DNA from: Rhodobacteraceae bacterium (ex Bugula neritina AB1) | GTDB taxonomy: Bacteria > Pseudomonadota > Alphaproteobacteria > Rhodobacterales > Rhodobacteraceae | Assembly (NCBI GenBank): GCA_001730095.1 | Contig: MDLF01000041.1 | Location: 1 to 64,000 of the forward strand | DNA: 64,000 nt | Direction: 5' to 3' | The notes under the pieces: model-generated | What the model was told of the DNA's origin: nothing | Seen by the model: only the letters and a program-made list of their open reading frames with translations | Database searches by the model: none | Shown here: one piece after another, positions 43,203 to 53,505 of the stretch | Layout of the letters: each line of letters begins with the position of its first letter | Numbering within the stretch: the stretch's first letter is position 1 | Position numbers and translations under genes: made by a program

Positions 43203-43531
43203 CGGCTGTGATCCAGCGCATTCAGCGCCGGGCTGGAGGCAATCATCCAGCCCTGAAAATGCTCTGCGCCGTTTTTCGGATCACGGACCGACAAATAGGC
43301 ATAAGCATCACCCGTCGGGTTCTCCGCCGGAAAGCGGCAGTCTGACACCGTCACCAGCAACCCGAACATCTCCGCGCTGGCACCAATGGCCACCTCAGCA
43401 TCCAGCGAATGCCCGTTGACCTTGTCCAGCGCCCGCAGCACCGCTGCAGTGCCCTGTTCAGCCTGCTCCTGCCCCACGGCAGGAACCGCCAGCAGGGCGG
43501 CCGTCGTCAAAACTGCCGCAAAGCGCCTCAA
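43166..43531 (-). CDS. DUF2155 secreted protein
   Basis: This 121-residue protein has a signal peptide (MRRFAAVLTTAALLAVPAVG) and the DUF2155 core: VLRALDKVNGHSLDAEVAIG then LLVTVSDCRFP and HFQGWMIASSPALNALDHSRYDVWVIRC. Two cysteines in the mature part (at about 84 and the penultimate region) could form a disulfide bond. The function is unknown. Its gene overlaps the MlaD-like gene by four bases (ATGA) and is convergent with aat, in a synteny common in Rhodobacteraceae. Confidence 0.9.
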   Translation of the reverse strand: MRRFAAVLTTAALLAVPAVGQEQAEQGTAAVLRALDKVNGHSLDAEVAIGASAEMFGLLVTVSDCRFPAENPTGDAYAYLSVRDPKNGAEHFQGWMIASSPALNALDHSRYDVWVIRCSSS

Positions 43532-43980
43532 GACTCTTCCCCGCCGCCGGCCACAAACTTCACCAGCAGCGAAATCAGGCTGACGGCGCCCTGGGTGTCC
43601 TCGATCTCCTCGCCAGCCTCAAAGGCAAAAGGTGAACCACCCGGCATGATTTCCACAAAATTGCCGCCCAGCAGCCCTTCGGAGGAGATTATGACTGCGC
43701 TGTCATCGGGAATTTCGACGCCGTCCTGTACGGAAAACACGGTATCGGCGCGGAAAGTTTCGGCGTTCAGTCCAACGCCGGTCACAGTGCCGATCTTGAC
43801 ACCTGCCAACCGCACATCGGTGCCGACGCTGACGCCCTCCAGCGACCGGAACGACGCGGTCAGATCATAGGTAGAGCCGCCGCGTGACAGGCCTGCCGCC
43901 TGCCCGGCATAAACGGCAAAGCCGATGGCTGCGGCCAGCACAATGCCGCCGGCAAAAACTTCGGTAGGATTATGGGACAT
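43528..43980 (-). CDS. MlaD-like MCE-domain lipid-transport protein
   Basis: This 150-residue protein has one N-terminal anchor helix (about 8-28) and a single MCE domain (YDLTASFRSLEGVSVGTDVRLAGVKIG at about 38-64 and DSAVIISSEGLLGGNFVEIMPGG). MlaD forms a hexameric ring in the periplasm that moves phospholipids between membranes. Here the ATPase and permease genes are not adjacent. The gene overlaps DUF2155 by four bases. The start ATG 43980 fits the family; the frame stays open further upstream without family likeness. Confidence 0.9.
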   Translation of the reverse strand: MSHNPTEVFAGGIVLAAAIGFAVYAGQAAGLSRGGSTYDLTASFRSLEGVSVGTDVRLAGVKIGTVTGVGLNAETFRADTVFSVQDGVEIPDDSAVIISSEGLLGGNFVEIMPGGSPFAFEAGEEIEDTQGAVSLISLLVKFVAGGGEES

Positions 43981-44005
43981 GAAATCAGCCTTCTGGCAGA
44001 TGTGT

Positions 44006-44392
44006 TTACTCGGGCACCCAGGCCTCGTAATCGCGGCGTTCCTTCGGTTCGCCGCCCGCGCGGATCGACCCGGCCGGCGCATAGGCCATCATGGTTCCGG
44101 TCAGGTTTTCCTGATGCGGTTTTTCCCAGGCCTTGTGCTTCAGCGGTTTTTCGCTCGGCACCTCATTGAAGGTGCGATGCAGCCAGCCATGCCAATCAGG
44201 GCTGACACGGGACGCTTCCACCTCACCGCTGAACATCACCCAGCGCTTGCTGTCGTCCGCGTTGCGGTAAAACACGTTGCCCTGATCATCCTCGCCCACC
44301 TTGATCCCTTTGCGGGCGGTGAAAATCGCAGTGTTCAGGGTGGAACCGTTCCACCAGGTCACAGCGCGCAGAAGAGTGTTCAGGATTCCCAT
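44006..44392 (-). CDS. NADH:ubiquinone oxidoreductase 17.2-kDa-type subunit (NDUFA12)
   Basis: This 128-residue protein belongs to the NDUFA12/B17.2 supernumerary subunits of complex I, kept in alphaproteobacteria and mitochondria. It has [20 protein letters not shown] at about 27-46, then [23 protein letters not shown] at about 50-72, and a C-terminal YEAWVPE. It lies on the cytoplasmic side of complex I near the NADH module. It stands 25 bp upstream of the MlaD-like gene and in the same direction. Confidence 0.93.
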   Translation of the reverse strand: MGILNTLLRAVTWWNGSTLNTAIFTARKGIKVGEDDQGNVFYRNADDSKRWVMFSGEVEASRVSPDWHGWLHRTFNEVPSEKPLKHKAWEKPHQENLTGTMMAYAPAGSIRAGGEPKERRDYEAWVPE

Positions 44393-44526
44393 GGGTACCT
44401 CCGGATTTTTCAAGCTCTGATATGGCCCAATTTCCCGCCGGGGTCCAGTGGCTTGCGCCGCGCCCGGCAATCCCCGGCGGGAAATGGCAGTTTTGCCTCA
44501 GCCCGGTTTACAGGCTGTTAACAGGA

Positions 44527-44892
44527 TCAGCCTTCAGCCGGAGCCAGCGCCGTCAGTTCGATCTCGATCCGGAACTTCGGGTCAATCAGGTTACATTCCA
44601 CCATGGTCGCCGCCGGCGGGTTGGTGCCAAAAACCTCGGCCAGCACCGGCCAGCAGGGCGCAAACTCGGCTGCATCCGGCAGGTAGTAGTTCACCCGCAC
44701 CACATCGGCAAAGCTGGCGCCTGCCTTCTCCAGCGCCGCCCCGATGGTGTCCAGCGCCGACCGGCACTGTGCCACAACGTCGTCGCCCTGTCCGACCGTT
44801 CCAGCCACATGCACGAAACCGCCCGCAACCACGGCCCGGCAATAGCCGATTTTGGCTTCGAACTCGCCGCCCGAAGAAATCCGCTTGATCAT
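44527..44892 (-). CDS. RidA/YjgF-family protein (second in window)
   Basis: This 121-residue protein is a second RidA-family member: VAGGFVHVAGTVGQGDDVVAQCRSAL at about 22-47, DVVRVNYYLPDAAEF at about 63, and PAATMVECNLIDPKFRIEIELTAL near the end. The position usually held by the RidA catalytic arginine has C/E (VECNL), so it probably belongs to a non-canonical subgroup. It lies 66 bp upstream of the clpX 3' end on the same strand; a terminator between them suggests its own transcript. Confidence 0.85.
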   Translation of the reverse strand: MIKRISSGGEFEAKIGYCRAVVAGGFVHVAGTVGQGDDVVAQCRSALDTIGAALEKAGASFADVVRVNYYLPDAAEFAPCWPVLAEVFGTNPPAATMVECNLIDPKFRIEIELTALAPAEG

Positions 44893-44914
44893 GTCTCTCT
44901 CCTCAACATGAAAA

Positions 44915-44936
44915 CGGCGCGGAATTGACCGCGCCG
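44915..44936 (-). terminator. Terminator after clpX
   Basis: CGGCGCGG (44915-44922) pairs with CCGCGCCG (44929-44936), 8 bp with a 6-base loop. On the minus strand it is followed by TTTTCAT. It ends clpX transcription just before the RidA gene start. Confidence 0.75.
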
Positions 44937-44957
44937 CTTTATCAAAACTTTGGCCTG

Positions 44958-46226
<1,269 letters not shown>

Positions 46227-46325
46227 GGTCTACCTTTCAGTCCGCCCGGTCCGCTGCTCCCGCGCTGCGGGGCTACTCAACTTTTGGCCAGCTTAAGCCA
46301 GTGCTTAGGCCGCCACAATGTGAAA

Positions 46326-46355
46326 GTGTGCCCTATCTTACGCGCCAGGGCACAC
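46326..46355 (-). terminator. Terminator after clpP
   Basis: GTGTGCCCT (46326-46334) pairs with AGGGCACAC (46347-46355), a 9-bp stem with a 12-base loop; TTTCACATTG follows on the minus strand. It lies 21 bp after the clpP stop and may lower read-through into clpX. Confidence 0.65.
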
Positions 46356-46376
46356 GGCTGTTCACAAGCGCAGGCG

Positions 46377-47009
46377 TCAGGCCTGCTCGTCGTCGCCCTT
46401 GGCACGGTTTTCGACGATTTCGTCGATCAGGCCAAATTCCTTGGCCTCTTCCGGAGACATGAAGTTGTCGCGCTCCAGCGCATCGACGATTTTTTCGTAT
46501 TCCTGACCGGTGTGCTTGACGTAAATCTCGTTCAGGCGCTTCTTCAGCTTCAGGGTTTCTTCTGCATGAATCATAATGTCGGTCGCCTGGCCCTGGAAGC
46601 CGCCGGAGGGCTGGTGCACCATCACGCGGGAATTGGGCAGGCTGAACCGCATGCCTTTTTCGCCGGCCGTCAGCAGCAGCGACCCCATCGAGGCCGCCTG
46701 GCCGATCACCAGGGTCGAGACCTTCGGCTTGATGTACTGCATGGTGTCATAGATCGACAGGCCAGAGGTCACAACGCCGCCGGGGCTGTTGATGTACATC
46801 GAAATTTCCTTGGACGGGTTTTCCGCCTCAAGATGCAAAAGCTGCGCCACGATCAGCGAGCTCATCCCGTCATGTACCGGTCCATTCAGGAAAATGATCC
46901 GCTCCTTCAGCAGGCGGGAAAAGATGTCATAGGCCCGCTCTCCCCGGCTGGTTTGTTCAACCACCATCGGGACCAGGGTGTTCATGTATGTTTCTCTGGG
47001 ATCAATCAT
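46377..47009 (-). CDS. clpP: ATP-dependent Clp protease proteolytic subunit ClpP
   Basis: This 210-residue serine protease forms the double-ring chamber served by ClpX and ClpA. The catalytic serine is in [11 protein letters not shown] (about S105), the histidine in VMVHQPSGG (about H130), and the aspartate lies further on in [15 protein letters not shown] (about 178). The start at 47009 ([16 protein letters not shown]) matches the usual alphaproteobacterial N-terminus, where a short leader before MNTLVPMV may be removed. The C-terminus is short and acidic. Confidence 0.97.
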   Translation of the reverse strand: MIDPRETYMNTLVPMVVEQTSRGERAYDIFSRLLKERIIFLNGPVHDGMSSLIVAQLLHLEAENPSKEISMYINSPGGVVTSGLSIYDTMQYIKPKVSTLVIGQAASMGSLLLTAGEKGMRFSLPNSRVMVHQPSGGFQGQATDIMIHAEETLKLKKRLNEIYVKHTGQEYEKIVDALERDNFMSPEEAKEFGLIDEIVENRAKGDDEQA

Positions 47010-47260
47010 TGCAACCTGCCTGCGTTGTTTATGTCCGGCACCATACCCGACAGTGTGTTACCCGAGTCTTAGTATCGCCCCTTTTGACCTGCAAGAGGTG
47101 GCGGGCATTTTCCCGTTGACGCAAACCTGCCTCCGGTGTCGCAATCTGCTGGAACGCTGTCGCTATTCTTGGGCTGCGGACAGCACCGGCGCCTTAGGAA
47201 CCAAAATCAAGTCCAAATTCCGCCCGGCGTTTTTCCCGGGTGCTGCGCTGGGGTCCCGCC

Positions 47261-48268
47261 ATGTCCGATGACAGCTTCGTTCAGAAAGGCGCCGCCGCCA
47301 ATCTTGCCGTCCCGTTCGAGGGCGCGCCGCAGGATTTCTATTTTCTGCTGCTGCCCAAAGCCACAATGCTGCCAATAGCTGCCGCCATCGAACCCCTGCG
47401 CATTGCCAATCAGGTGACCGGCACCCGGCTTTACCGCTGGTACATCATGACAGAGGACGGCCAGCCGCTGCGCTGCTCCAACGGCATGGTGGTGACACCC
47501 GACACCCAGCTGCAGCCCCTGCCCTCGGACTCGCTTGGCTTTGTCTGCGCCGGTGTGGAGCCCAATACCGCAGCCAGCGAGACCACCTTGAACTGGCTGC
47601 GCCGCGAAAGCCGCTTTGGCCGCTCCATCGGCGGCATCTGCACCGGAGCCTTTGCGCTGGCGCAGGCCGGCCTGATCAAGAACCACAAATTCACCCTGCA
47701 CTGGGAAAACCAGCCGGGCTTTCTGGAGAGCTATCCGAATCTGGAGCCCTCGCCCAATATTTTTGAGATTTCCGGCCCGCTGATGACCTGCGGCGGCGGC
47801 AATGCGGCAACCGACATGATGCTGCATCTGATCGAAGAGCGCCACGGCAAGCAGCTGGCGATCATTGTTGCGGACATGTGCCTGCACGTGCGCTCCGGCG
47901 GTCAGGCGGCGCCGCAGAAATCGAACTATGCCGTGGCCATCGGCAGCCGCAACCAGCGCCTGCTGAACGCGTTGCAGCTGATGCAGGAATCCATCGAGGA
48001 ACCGCTGTCCATCGGCGAGCTGTGCGACCGGCTCGACATCTCGCGCAGGCAACTTGAACGGCTGTTCTCGCGCTACCTGAGCCAAAGCCCGATGCATGTC
48101 TACTTCGACATGCGGCTCAGCCATGCGTTTGCCTTGATGAATGAAACCTCGATGAGCGTTACCGAAATCGCGCTTGCCTCCGGTTTCAACTCAGCCACGC
48201 ATTTCTCCCGCCAGTTCAAACGCAAATTCGGCGCAAGCCCGCATTTCTTCCGCAAGGGCTGGAGCTGA
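47261..48268 (+). CDS. GlxA-family AraC-type transcription regulator
   Basis: This 335-residue regulator has an N-terminal DJ-1/PfpI-like domain (about residues 20-190, with SIGGICTGAFALAQAGLI near 128) and a C-terminal AraC double helix-turn-helix (about 225-325: LSIGELCDRLDISRRQLERLFSRYL and VTEIALASGFNSATHFSRQFKRKFG). GlxA, GbdR and CdhR-type relatives often govern use of carnitine, choline, glycine betaine or arginine. The nearby genes do not tell which. The ATG at 47261 follows GGGG. It is not obviously in an operon. Confidence 0.9.
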   Translation: MSDDSFVQKGAAANLAVPFEGAPQDFYFLLLPKATMLPIAAAIEPLRIANQVTGTRLYRWYIMTEDGQPLRCSNGMVVTPDTQLQPLPSDSLGFVCAGVEPNTAASETTLNWLRRESRFGRSIGGICTGAFALAQAGLIKNHKFTLHWENQPGFLESYPNLEPSPNIFEISGPLMTCGGGNAATDMMLHLIEERHGKQLAIIVADMCLHVRSGGQAAPQKSNYAVAIGSRNQRLLNALQLMQESIEEPLSIGELCDRLDISRRQLERLFSRYLSQSPMHVYFDMRLSHAFALMNETSMSVTEIALASGFNSATHFSRQFKRKFGASPHFFRKGWS

Positions 48269-48368
48269 TACCCGCCGCGGCTCCACAAGGGGCCCCACAA
48301 GGGCGCGCATTTTACGCCTTTAGCCGCATCTGGACGGCTGCCTGAACAGCCTTCGCTACATTCACAAA

Positions 48369-48381
48369 TACCAAATTGGTA
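48369..48381. promoter_or_regulatory. Short palindrome TACCAAATTGGTA upstream of sqrR
   Basis: Arms TACCAA and TTGGTA flank a central A. It lies in an AT-rich patch 100 bp after the AraC gene and 143 bp before sqrR. It could be an operator for either neighbour; nothing decides between them. Confidence 0.35.
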
Positions 48382-48523
48382 ATTTTTCTTTTGGCCATTC
48401 CCGGAACTTCTGCTAATCGGTCCTCCACATTATATTGATAATACGCACACAGCCCGCTGCGCCGCAGCCAGTGCGGAATTCAATAAAGGAAGATGGCACA
48501 CCGGTGCTGTCAGGAGACCCAAG

Positions 48524-48862
48524 ATGCCATTGCCCGAGTTTTCAGCCGACATGGATCCTGAACAAAAGGAAAAAATGGCCGCAAACGCAACCAAGGCGTC
48601 CAGCTTTCTCAAGGCCATCAGCCATCAGGGCCGCCTCATGATCCTATGCCACCTGGTCTCTGGCGAGAAATCGGTGACAGAGCTGGAACACCTGCTGTCA
48701 GCCCGGCAGGCGGCGGTTTCCCAGCAGCTGTCCCGTCTGCGTCTGGAAGGGCTGGTTGTTCCGCGCCGGGACGGCAAGGCAATCTACTACAGTTTGGCAG
48801 ATGACAAGCCGCGCCTCGTGATGGAGCTAGTCTATCAGTTGTTCTGCGACGACGACAGCTGA
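48524..48862 (+). CDS. sqrR: SqrR/BigR-type ArsR-family persulfide-responsive repressor
   Basis: This 112-residue winged-helix repressor has the ArsR fold with ISHQGRLMILCHLVSGEKSV at about 32-51 and recognition helix LSARQAAVSQQLSRLRLEGL at about 58-77. The two cysteines C42 (MILCHL) and C108 (YQLFCDD) stand at the places of the reactive pair C41 and C107 of Rhodobacter capsulatus SqrR, which forms a polysulfide bridge and leaves DNA. Metal-site residues of ArsR are absent. AGGAGA precedes the ATG. Its natural target, the persulfide operon at 23925-26110, is 22 kb away; sulfide:quinone reductase is not in the window. Confidence 0.88.
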   Translation: MPLPEFSADMDPEQKEKMAANATKASSFLKAISHQGRLMILCHLVSGEKSVTELEHLLSARQAAVSQQLSRLRLEGLVVPRRDGKAIYYSLADDKPRLVMELVYQLFCDDDS

Positions 48863-48943
48863 CACGCTTCGCCCACGGGCCAGACAGGCACACAACCGGG
48901 AACCGCCAGTGCCGTGAACCAGACGGCAGATACCCCGTGTGAT

Positions 48944-48961
48944 GCGACAGTTTTATGTTGC
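48944..48961 (-). promoter_or_regulatory. Candidate Pho box upstream of phoX
   Basis: On the minus strand GCAACATAAAACTGTCGC agrees at 13 of 18 positions with the E. coli Pho box CTGTCATAAAACTGTCAC, the right half being nearly exact. It lies about 120 bp before the phoX start. The reverse orientation is unusual, so this is only a candidate. Confidence 0.4.
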
Positions 48962-49082
48962 GAAAGTTTGGTAACATGTTCCAGCCTTCAAACCACTGTT
49001 ACATGCCAGCGCAAAAAGGCACCGGTCCGGGTCAGGCATCTTAGCCGGCCGGAACCAATCGACGAGACCACTGGAGCCCGCC

Positions 49083-51116
49083 ATGGACCGCAAGCACATC
49101 ATTGACGACCCGCAAACCTGCAACAAGGCAGAAGCCTTTGAAGCATTTGACGATATTCCCGCCAATCCCAGCCTTTCCCGCACCATTGGCGATGTAATCG
49201 CCGCCCGCTACGGCCGCCGGGATATGCTCAAGGGCCTGCTGGGTGTTTCCGCCTCAGCCGCGCTGTTCGGCGCCTCTGCCCTGACAGCCCCACGCCAGGC
49301 CGCCGCCGTTGGCGCGCAGTCCAGCAGCCGCTACGCCTTTGACGAACTCACCTGGGGCAACGATGAAACCCATCATGTCGCCGACGGGTATGAGGCAGAT
49401 ATTCTGCTGCGCTGGGGCGACCCGGTGACCGCTGACGCGCCCGAATTCGATGTCATGAACCAAAGCGCCGAAGCACAGCTGCAGCAATTCGGCTACAATA
49501 ATGACTACGTCGGTTTCACCCCGCTGAACGCCGATGGCAGCCGCGGCCTGCTGTGCGTGAACCATGAATACACCAACGAAGAGGTCATGTTTCCCGGCCT
49601 CGGCCGCCAGGACAAGGCCGATTTCGCCGGCATGACCAAGGCGCTGGTGGACATTGAAATGGCTGCGCATGGCGGCTCAGTTGTGGAAATTGCCCGCAAC
49701 GCGCACGGCAAATGGTCAGTGGTGCGCGACGGCGGGATGAACCGCCGAATCACACCGCTGAACACAGCCATGTCCCTGGACGGCCCCGCCGCAGGTCACC
49801 CCCGCCTGCAGACCAGCGAAGACCCCTCCGGTACCGAGGTCATCGGCACCCTCAACAATTGCGCCGGCGGTATGACCCCCTGGGGCACCTGGCTGATGGC
49901 CGAGGAGAACTTCCACGGCTACTTCTGGACCGACAAGCTGGATGCAAATGGCAAGCCGGACCTCTCGGCGCAGCCTGAAGCCGCGCAGATGCAACGCTAC
50001 GGCGCGCCGGGCCGCTGGTATGCCTGGGGCAAATACTATGACCGCTTCAACATCGACAAGGAACCAAACGAGCTGAACCGCTTTGGCTGGGTGGTCGAAG
50101 TCGATCCGCGCAACCCGCAGGCCAAGCCGGTGAAACACACCGCTCTGGGCCGTTTCCGCCACGAAGGCGCAGAAACCACCACCTCCAGGGACGGGCATCT
50201 GGTGGTCTACATGGGCGATGATGCGCGGTTTGACTACCAGTACAAATATGTCTCTGCCGGCACCGTTTCACAGGATTCGGCCGCAAATGCGAAACTGCTG
50301 AGCGAAGGCACGCTTTACGTGGCCCGATTTGACCAGGACGGCTCTGTCCACTGGCTGCCGCTGGTTCATGGCCAGGGACCGCTCACGGCCGAGAACGGCT
50401 TTGCCAGCCAGGCGGATGTGCTGATCGACGCGCGCCTGGCTGCCGACGCCCTGGGCGCCACCCCGATGGACCGCCCCGAGGACGCCCAGCCGCGCGGTGA
50501 CGGCACCGCCTATATCATGCTGACCAACAACTCCCGACGCGGCGAGGACCAGCTGGATGCCGCCAACCCGCGGGCCCAATCCAGCTTTGGCCATATCATC
50601 GAGATCAAGGAAGACAGCGGCGACCACGCGGCCACCCGCGGCACCTGGTCGATCCTGGTGAAATGCGGCGATCCGCAGCTGACCGAAGTGGGCGCGCAGT
50701 GGAACCCTGAAACCTCTGAAAACGGCTGGTTCGGCTCCCCCGACAACTGCGCATTTGACGCCGATGGCCGCCTCTGGGTCTCAACCGACCAGGGCAGCAA
50801 ATGGGGTAAGACCGGAAAATCCGATGGTCTATACGGGATGGAAACCGAAGGCAGCTTGCGCGGTCATTCCAAACTGTTCTTCCGCTGCCCGGTGGGCGGC
50901 GAGCTGTGCGGGCCGTATTTTGCACCGGACGGCGAAACCCTGTTTCTGGCAGTGCAGCACCCGGGCACAGACGGCACCAAGGATCTGAAAGGGTTTGAGC
51001 GCGCCTCAACCTTTGAAGACCCCGCCACCCGCTGGCCGGATTTCGACCCGCAGATGCCACCGCGCCCCTCAGTGGTGGTCGTGACCCGCAAGGGCGGCGG
51101 CAAGATCGCAGTCTGA
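49083..51116 (+). CDS. phoX: PhoX-family alkaline phosphatase (Tat-exported)
   Basis: This 677-residue protein belongs to the PhoX family of Ca/Fe-dependent phosphatases that release phosphate from organic esters outside the cytoplasm. A twin-arginine signal lies unusually far in: GRRDMLKGLLGVSASAALFG at residues 43-62, as is typical of PhoX. Family phrases include CVNHEYTNEEVMFPG (about 157), NNCAGGMTPWGTWLMAEEN (about 257-275) and FGSPDNCAFDADGRLWVSTDQG (about 549). The four conserved cysteine- and glutamate-rich metal loops seem intact. A possible Pho box lies upstream and a hairpin follows. PhoX is the most common marine alkaline phosphatase. Confidence 0.94.
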   Translation: MDRKHIIDDPQTCNKAEAFEAFDDIPANPSLSRTIGDVIAARYGRRDMLKGLLGVSASAALFGASALTAPRQAAAVGAQSSSRYAFDELTWGNDETHHVADGYEADILLRWGDPVTADAPEFDVMNQSAEAQLQQFGYNNDYVGFTPLNADGSRGLLCVNHEYTNEEVMFPGLGRQDKADFAGMTKALVDIEMAAHGGSVVEIARNAHGKWSVVRDGGMNRRITPLNTAMSLDGPAAGHPRLQTSEDPSGTEVIGTLNNCAGGMTPWGTWLMAEENFHGYFWTDKLDANGKPDLSAQPEAAQMQRYGAPGRWYAWGKYYDRFNIDKEPNELNRFGWVVEVDPRNPQAKPVKHTALGRFRHEGAETTTSRDGHLVVYMGDDARFDYQYKYVSAGTVSQDSAANAKLLSEGTLYVARFDQDGSVHWLPLVHGQGPLTAENGFASQADVLIDARLAADALGATPMDRPEDAQPRGDGTAYIMLTNNSRRGEDQLDAANPRAQSSFGHIIEIKEDSGDHAATRGTWSILVKCGDPQLTEVGAQWNPETSENGWFGSPDNCAFDADGRLWVSTDQGSKWGKTGKSDGLYGMETEGSLRGHSKLFFRCPVGGELCGPYFAPDGETLFLAVQHPGTDGTKDLKGFERASTFEDPATRWPDFDPQMPPRPSVVVVTRKGGGKIAV

Positions 51117-51143
51117 CCCCGAAATCCGCAGGTACCAAGCGGA

Positions 51144-51165
51144 GCGCGCCCCTATTGGGGCGCGC
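51144..51165 (+). terminator. Hairpin after phoX
   Basis: GCGCGCCCC pairs perfectly with GGGGCGCGC around TATT, a 9-bp GC-only stem 27 bases after the phoX stop. No T run follows, so it is a weak or factor-aided terminator. Confidence 0.6.
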
Positions 51166-51271
51166 ACAGGTGTCAGCCCTTGCGGGCCGTTTGCCGCCTG
51201 CCGCACGCGATTGTGAAAACCTCATCTGACTCTCTGGCTTACAACGGATCAAAATCCTTCGGAGGTTTCCT

Positions 51272-51742
51272 GTGTCTTTCAAACATCTCATTGCCGCTCT
51301 GCTGCTGGCTGGTTCCGCCGCTGATGCTGGCAACCTCTTGCCGCGGGACGGCTGGGCCGTGCATGAAACCGCCAAACCCTACGCCCAGCTGATCAAGGAC
51401 GTCAAAGCCGCCGCCAAGGCCGAAGGCCTGGGCGTTGTCACCCAGGCCGGCCCCACCAAAGCCGCCGCCGCCCGCGGCATCCACATCCCCGGAAACCGGG
51501 TGATCGGCCTGTTCAACAATGATTTTGCAGTGAAAATTCTCGCTCTTTCCACCGCAGCAATGATCGAAGCTCCGGTGCGCATCTATGTGACCGAGGAAGC
51601 CGATGGCAGCGCCACCCTGGCTTACAAGCTGCCATCCCATGTCTTTGCCCCCTACACAGACGAAGGCGGCGACGCGCTGGAAACCCTGGCAATCCAGCTG
51701 GACCGCCACTTTGCGCATATCGCAGAACGGGCAATGAACTAG
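51272..51742 (+). CDS. DUF302-domain secreted protein
   Basis: This 156-residue protein starts at GTG 51272 with GGAGG six bases upstream. The signal peptide is MSFKHLIAALLLAGSAADA. The mature part holds a DUF302 domain: PYAQLIKDVKAAAKAEGLGVV then NRVIGLFNNDFAVKILALS and VRIYVTEEADGSATLAYKLPS. DUF302 proteins are of unknown function; some are linked to sulfur or redox metabolism. It is likely a single gene, behind phoX. Confidence 0.85.
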   Translation: MSFKHLIAALLLAGSAADAGNLLPRDGWAVHETAKPYAQLIKDVKAAAKAEGLGVVTQAGPTKAAAARGIHIPGNRVIGLFNNDFAVKILALSTAAMIEAPVRIYVTEEADGSATLAYKLPSHVFAPYTDEGGDALETLAIQLDRHFAHIAERAMN

Positions 51743-51891
51743 CCCTGTCGGCTTCTTTCTGGTCAAAAATACCCAAAAACACCGATTTGCGCCAAATTCC
51801 GCCGCAGCATTTCTCACACTGGCGTGAGAGGGCTTGCGCCTGCGCTCAGCCTGGGCAATCTGACGCCAAATCAACCGATTGGACGGACAAG

Positions 51892-53505
51892 ATGACAGAA
51901 ACCCTGCGCGCAGCCGATGTGCTGGCCCGGCGGCTTTATGAGGCGGGCTGCCGCCATGCTTTTGGCATGCCCGGCGGTGAAGTGCTGACCCTGGTGGATG
52001 CGCTGATGCGCGCAGGCATCACCTTCCATCTGGCCAAACACGAAAACTGCGCAGGCTTCATCGGTGAAGGCGTGCATCACGCCGACGATGCCCCGGTCAT
52101 CCTGGTGGCAACCCTCGGCCCCGGCGCCCTCAATGGCATCAATGTGGTGGCCAATGCCCATCAGGACCGGGTGCCGATGCTGGTGCTCACGGGCTGTGTC
52201 GACGTGGCGGAAGAGCAGAGCTACACCCATCAGGTGCTTGACCATCGCGCCGTATTCACGCCGATCACCAAAGCCACCTTCCGGCTTGATGCGGACGCCG
52301 CGGACCTGATCGCAGACAAGGCCGTCGCCATCGCGACAGAGCCCCGCAACGGGCCGGTGCATATCGATGTGCCGATATCGGTGGCAGATACGCCAGCCAG
52401 GGACCGCGGCATCCGCCGCGCGCCTGCAAGCCCTACCGCACCAAGCGGCGAAGCATTGGCGCAGGCGCGGTCCTGGCTGGCGGCCTCGGCGCGCCCTGTG
52501 GCGGTGATCGGGCTGGACGCACTGCAGGAAAACGCAGGCCCGGCAATCCGCTCCTTTGTTGAGAAACACCAGATCCCCTTTGTCACCAGCTACAAGGCCA
52601 AGGGGATCATTGCCGAGGACCACCCTCTGTGCCTCGGCGGTGCCGGCCTGTCGCCGCTGGCAGACACACATCTGCTGCCTCTGCTGCAGGAAGCCGATCT
52701 GGTGCTCTGCATCGGTTACGACCCGATCGAAATGCGCCCCGGCTGGCGCAATGTCTGGGACGTGAAATCCCAGCACGTCATCGACATCGCACCCGAGGCC
52801 AACACGCATTACATGCATCAGGCAGGCTTGAACTTTCTCACCGCCATTGCGCCCACGCTCGACGCCCTGTCAGATGGCACCACGCCCCACAACACTTGGC
52901 GCAACAACCGCCCCGCTCAGGTAAAATCAGCTCTGGCAGAGGCTTTCCCCCAGGATGACGATTGGGGCCCGGCAGGCGTCATCGCCGAATGCCGCGCCAC
53001 CCTGCCGCCCGAAACCCTCGCCACCGCCGACAGCGGTGCCCACCGAATCCTGCTCAGCCAGATGTGGGACTGCCATGAGCCGCGCGGGCTGATCCAGTCT
53101 TCGGCGCTCTGCACCATGGGCTGCGCGGTGCCGATGGCGATCGGGCGCAAGCTGGCGCAGCCGGATCGCCCCGTTGTCAGCTTCTCGGGCGACGCCGGTT
53201 TCCTGATGGTCGCAGGTGAGCTGTCCACCGCCGCCGAATTGGGCGTGGCGCCGATCTTTGTGGTCTTTGCCGACGCCAGCCTGGCCCTGATCGAGCTGAA
53301 ACAGCGCCAGCGCCAGCTCACCAATGGCGGTGTGGATTTTGCCGCACATGACTTTGCCGCCATGGGCCGGGCCTTCGGCGGCAACGGGGTCACTGTCACC
53401 AGCCGCACAGAACTGCGCGCCGCCCTGCAGGATGCCATGAACGCAGACAAATTCACCGTCATCTCAGCTGTGATAGACCGCGGAGGCTATGATGGCCGCA
53501 TCTGA
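51892..53505 (+). CDS. Thiamine-diphosphate enzyme, acetolactate-synthase-like
   Basis: This 537-residue ThDP-dependent enzyme has the three domains of the acetolactate synthase/benzoylformate decarboxylase group. The catalytic glutamate is in LAKHENCAGFIGEG (about E52), the middle domain spans about 190-320, and the ThDP motif is GDAGFLMVAGELSTAAE (about 443-459) with the NGG behind. Substrate-site residues cannot be read reliably. It overlaps the start of a CaiB/BaiF CoA-transferase by 14 bp, so a pathway with a CoA ester, as for oxalyl-CoA decarboxylase with formyl-CoA transferase, is possible. The sequence lacks clear oxalyl-CoA decarboxylase signatures, so the substrate is open. Start ATG 51892 has a weak site (GGACGGA). 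Confidence 0.87.
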   Translation: MTETLRAADVLARRLYEAGCRHAFGMPGGEVLTLVDALMRAGITFHLAKHENCAGFIGEGVHHADDAPVILVATLGPGALNGINVVANAHQDRVPMLVLTGCVDVAEEQSYTHQVLDHRAVFTPITKATFRLDADAADLIADKAVAIATEPRNGPVHIDVPISVADTPARDRGIRRAPASPTAPSGEALAQARSWLAASARPVAVIGLDALQENAGPAIRSFVEKHQIPFVTSYKAKGIIAEDHPLCLGGAGLSPLADTHLLPLLQEADLVLCIGYDPIEMRPGWRNVWDVKSQHVIDIAPEANTHYMHQAGLNFLTAIAPTLDALSDGTTPHNTWRNNRPAQVKSALAEAFPQDDDWGPAGVIAECRATLPPETLATADSGAHRILLSQMWDCHEPRGLIQSSALCTMGCAVPMAIGRKLAQPDRPVVSFSGDAGFLMVAGELSTAAELGVAPIFVVFADASLALIELKQRQRQLTNGGVDFAAHDFAAMGRAFGGNGVTVTSRTELRAALQDAMNADKFTVISAVIDRGGYDGRI

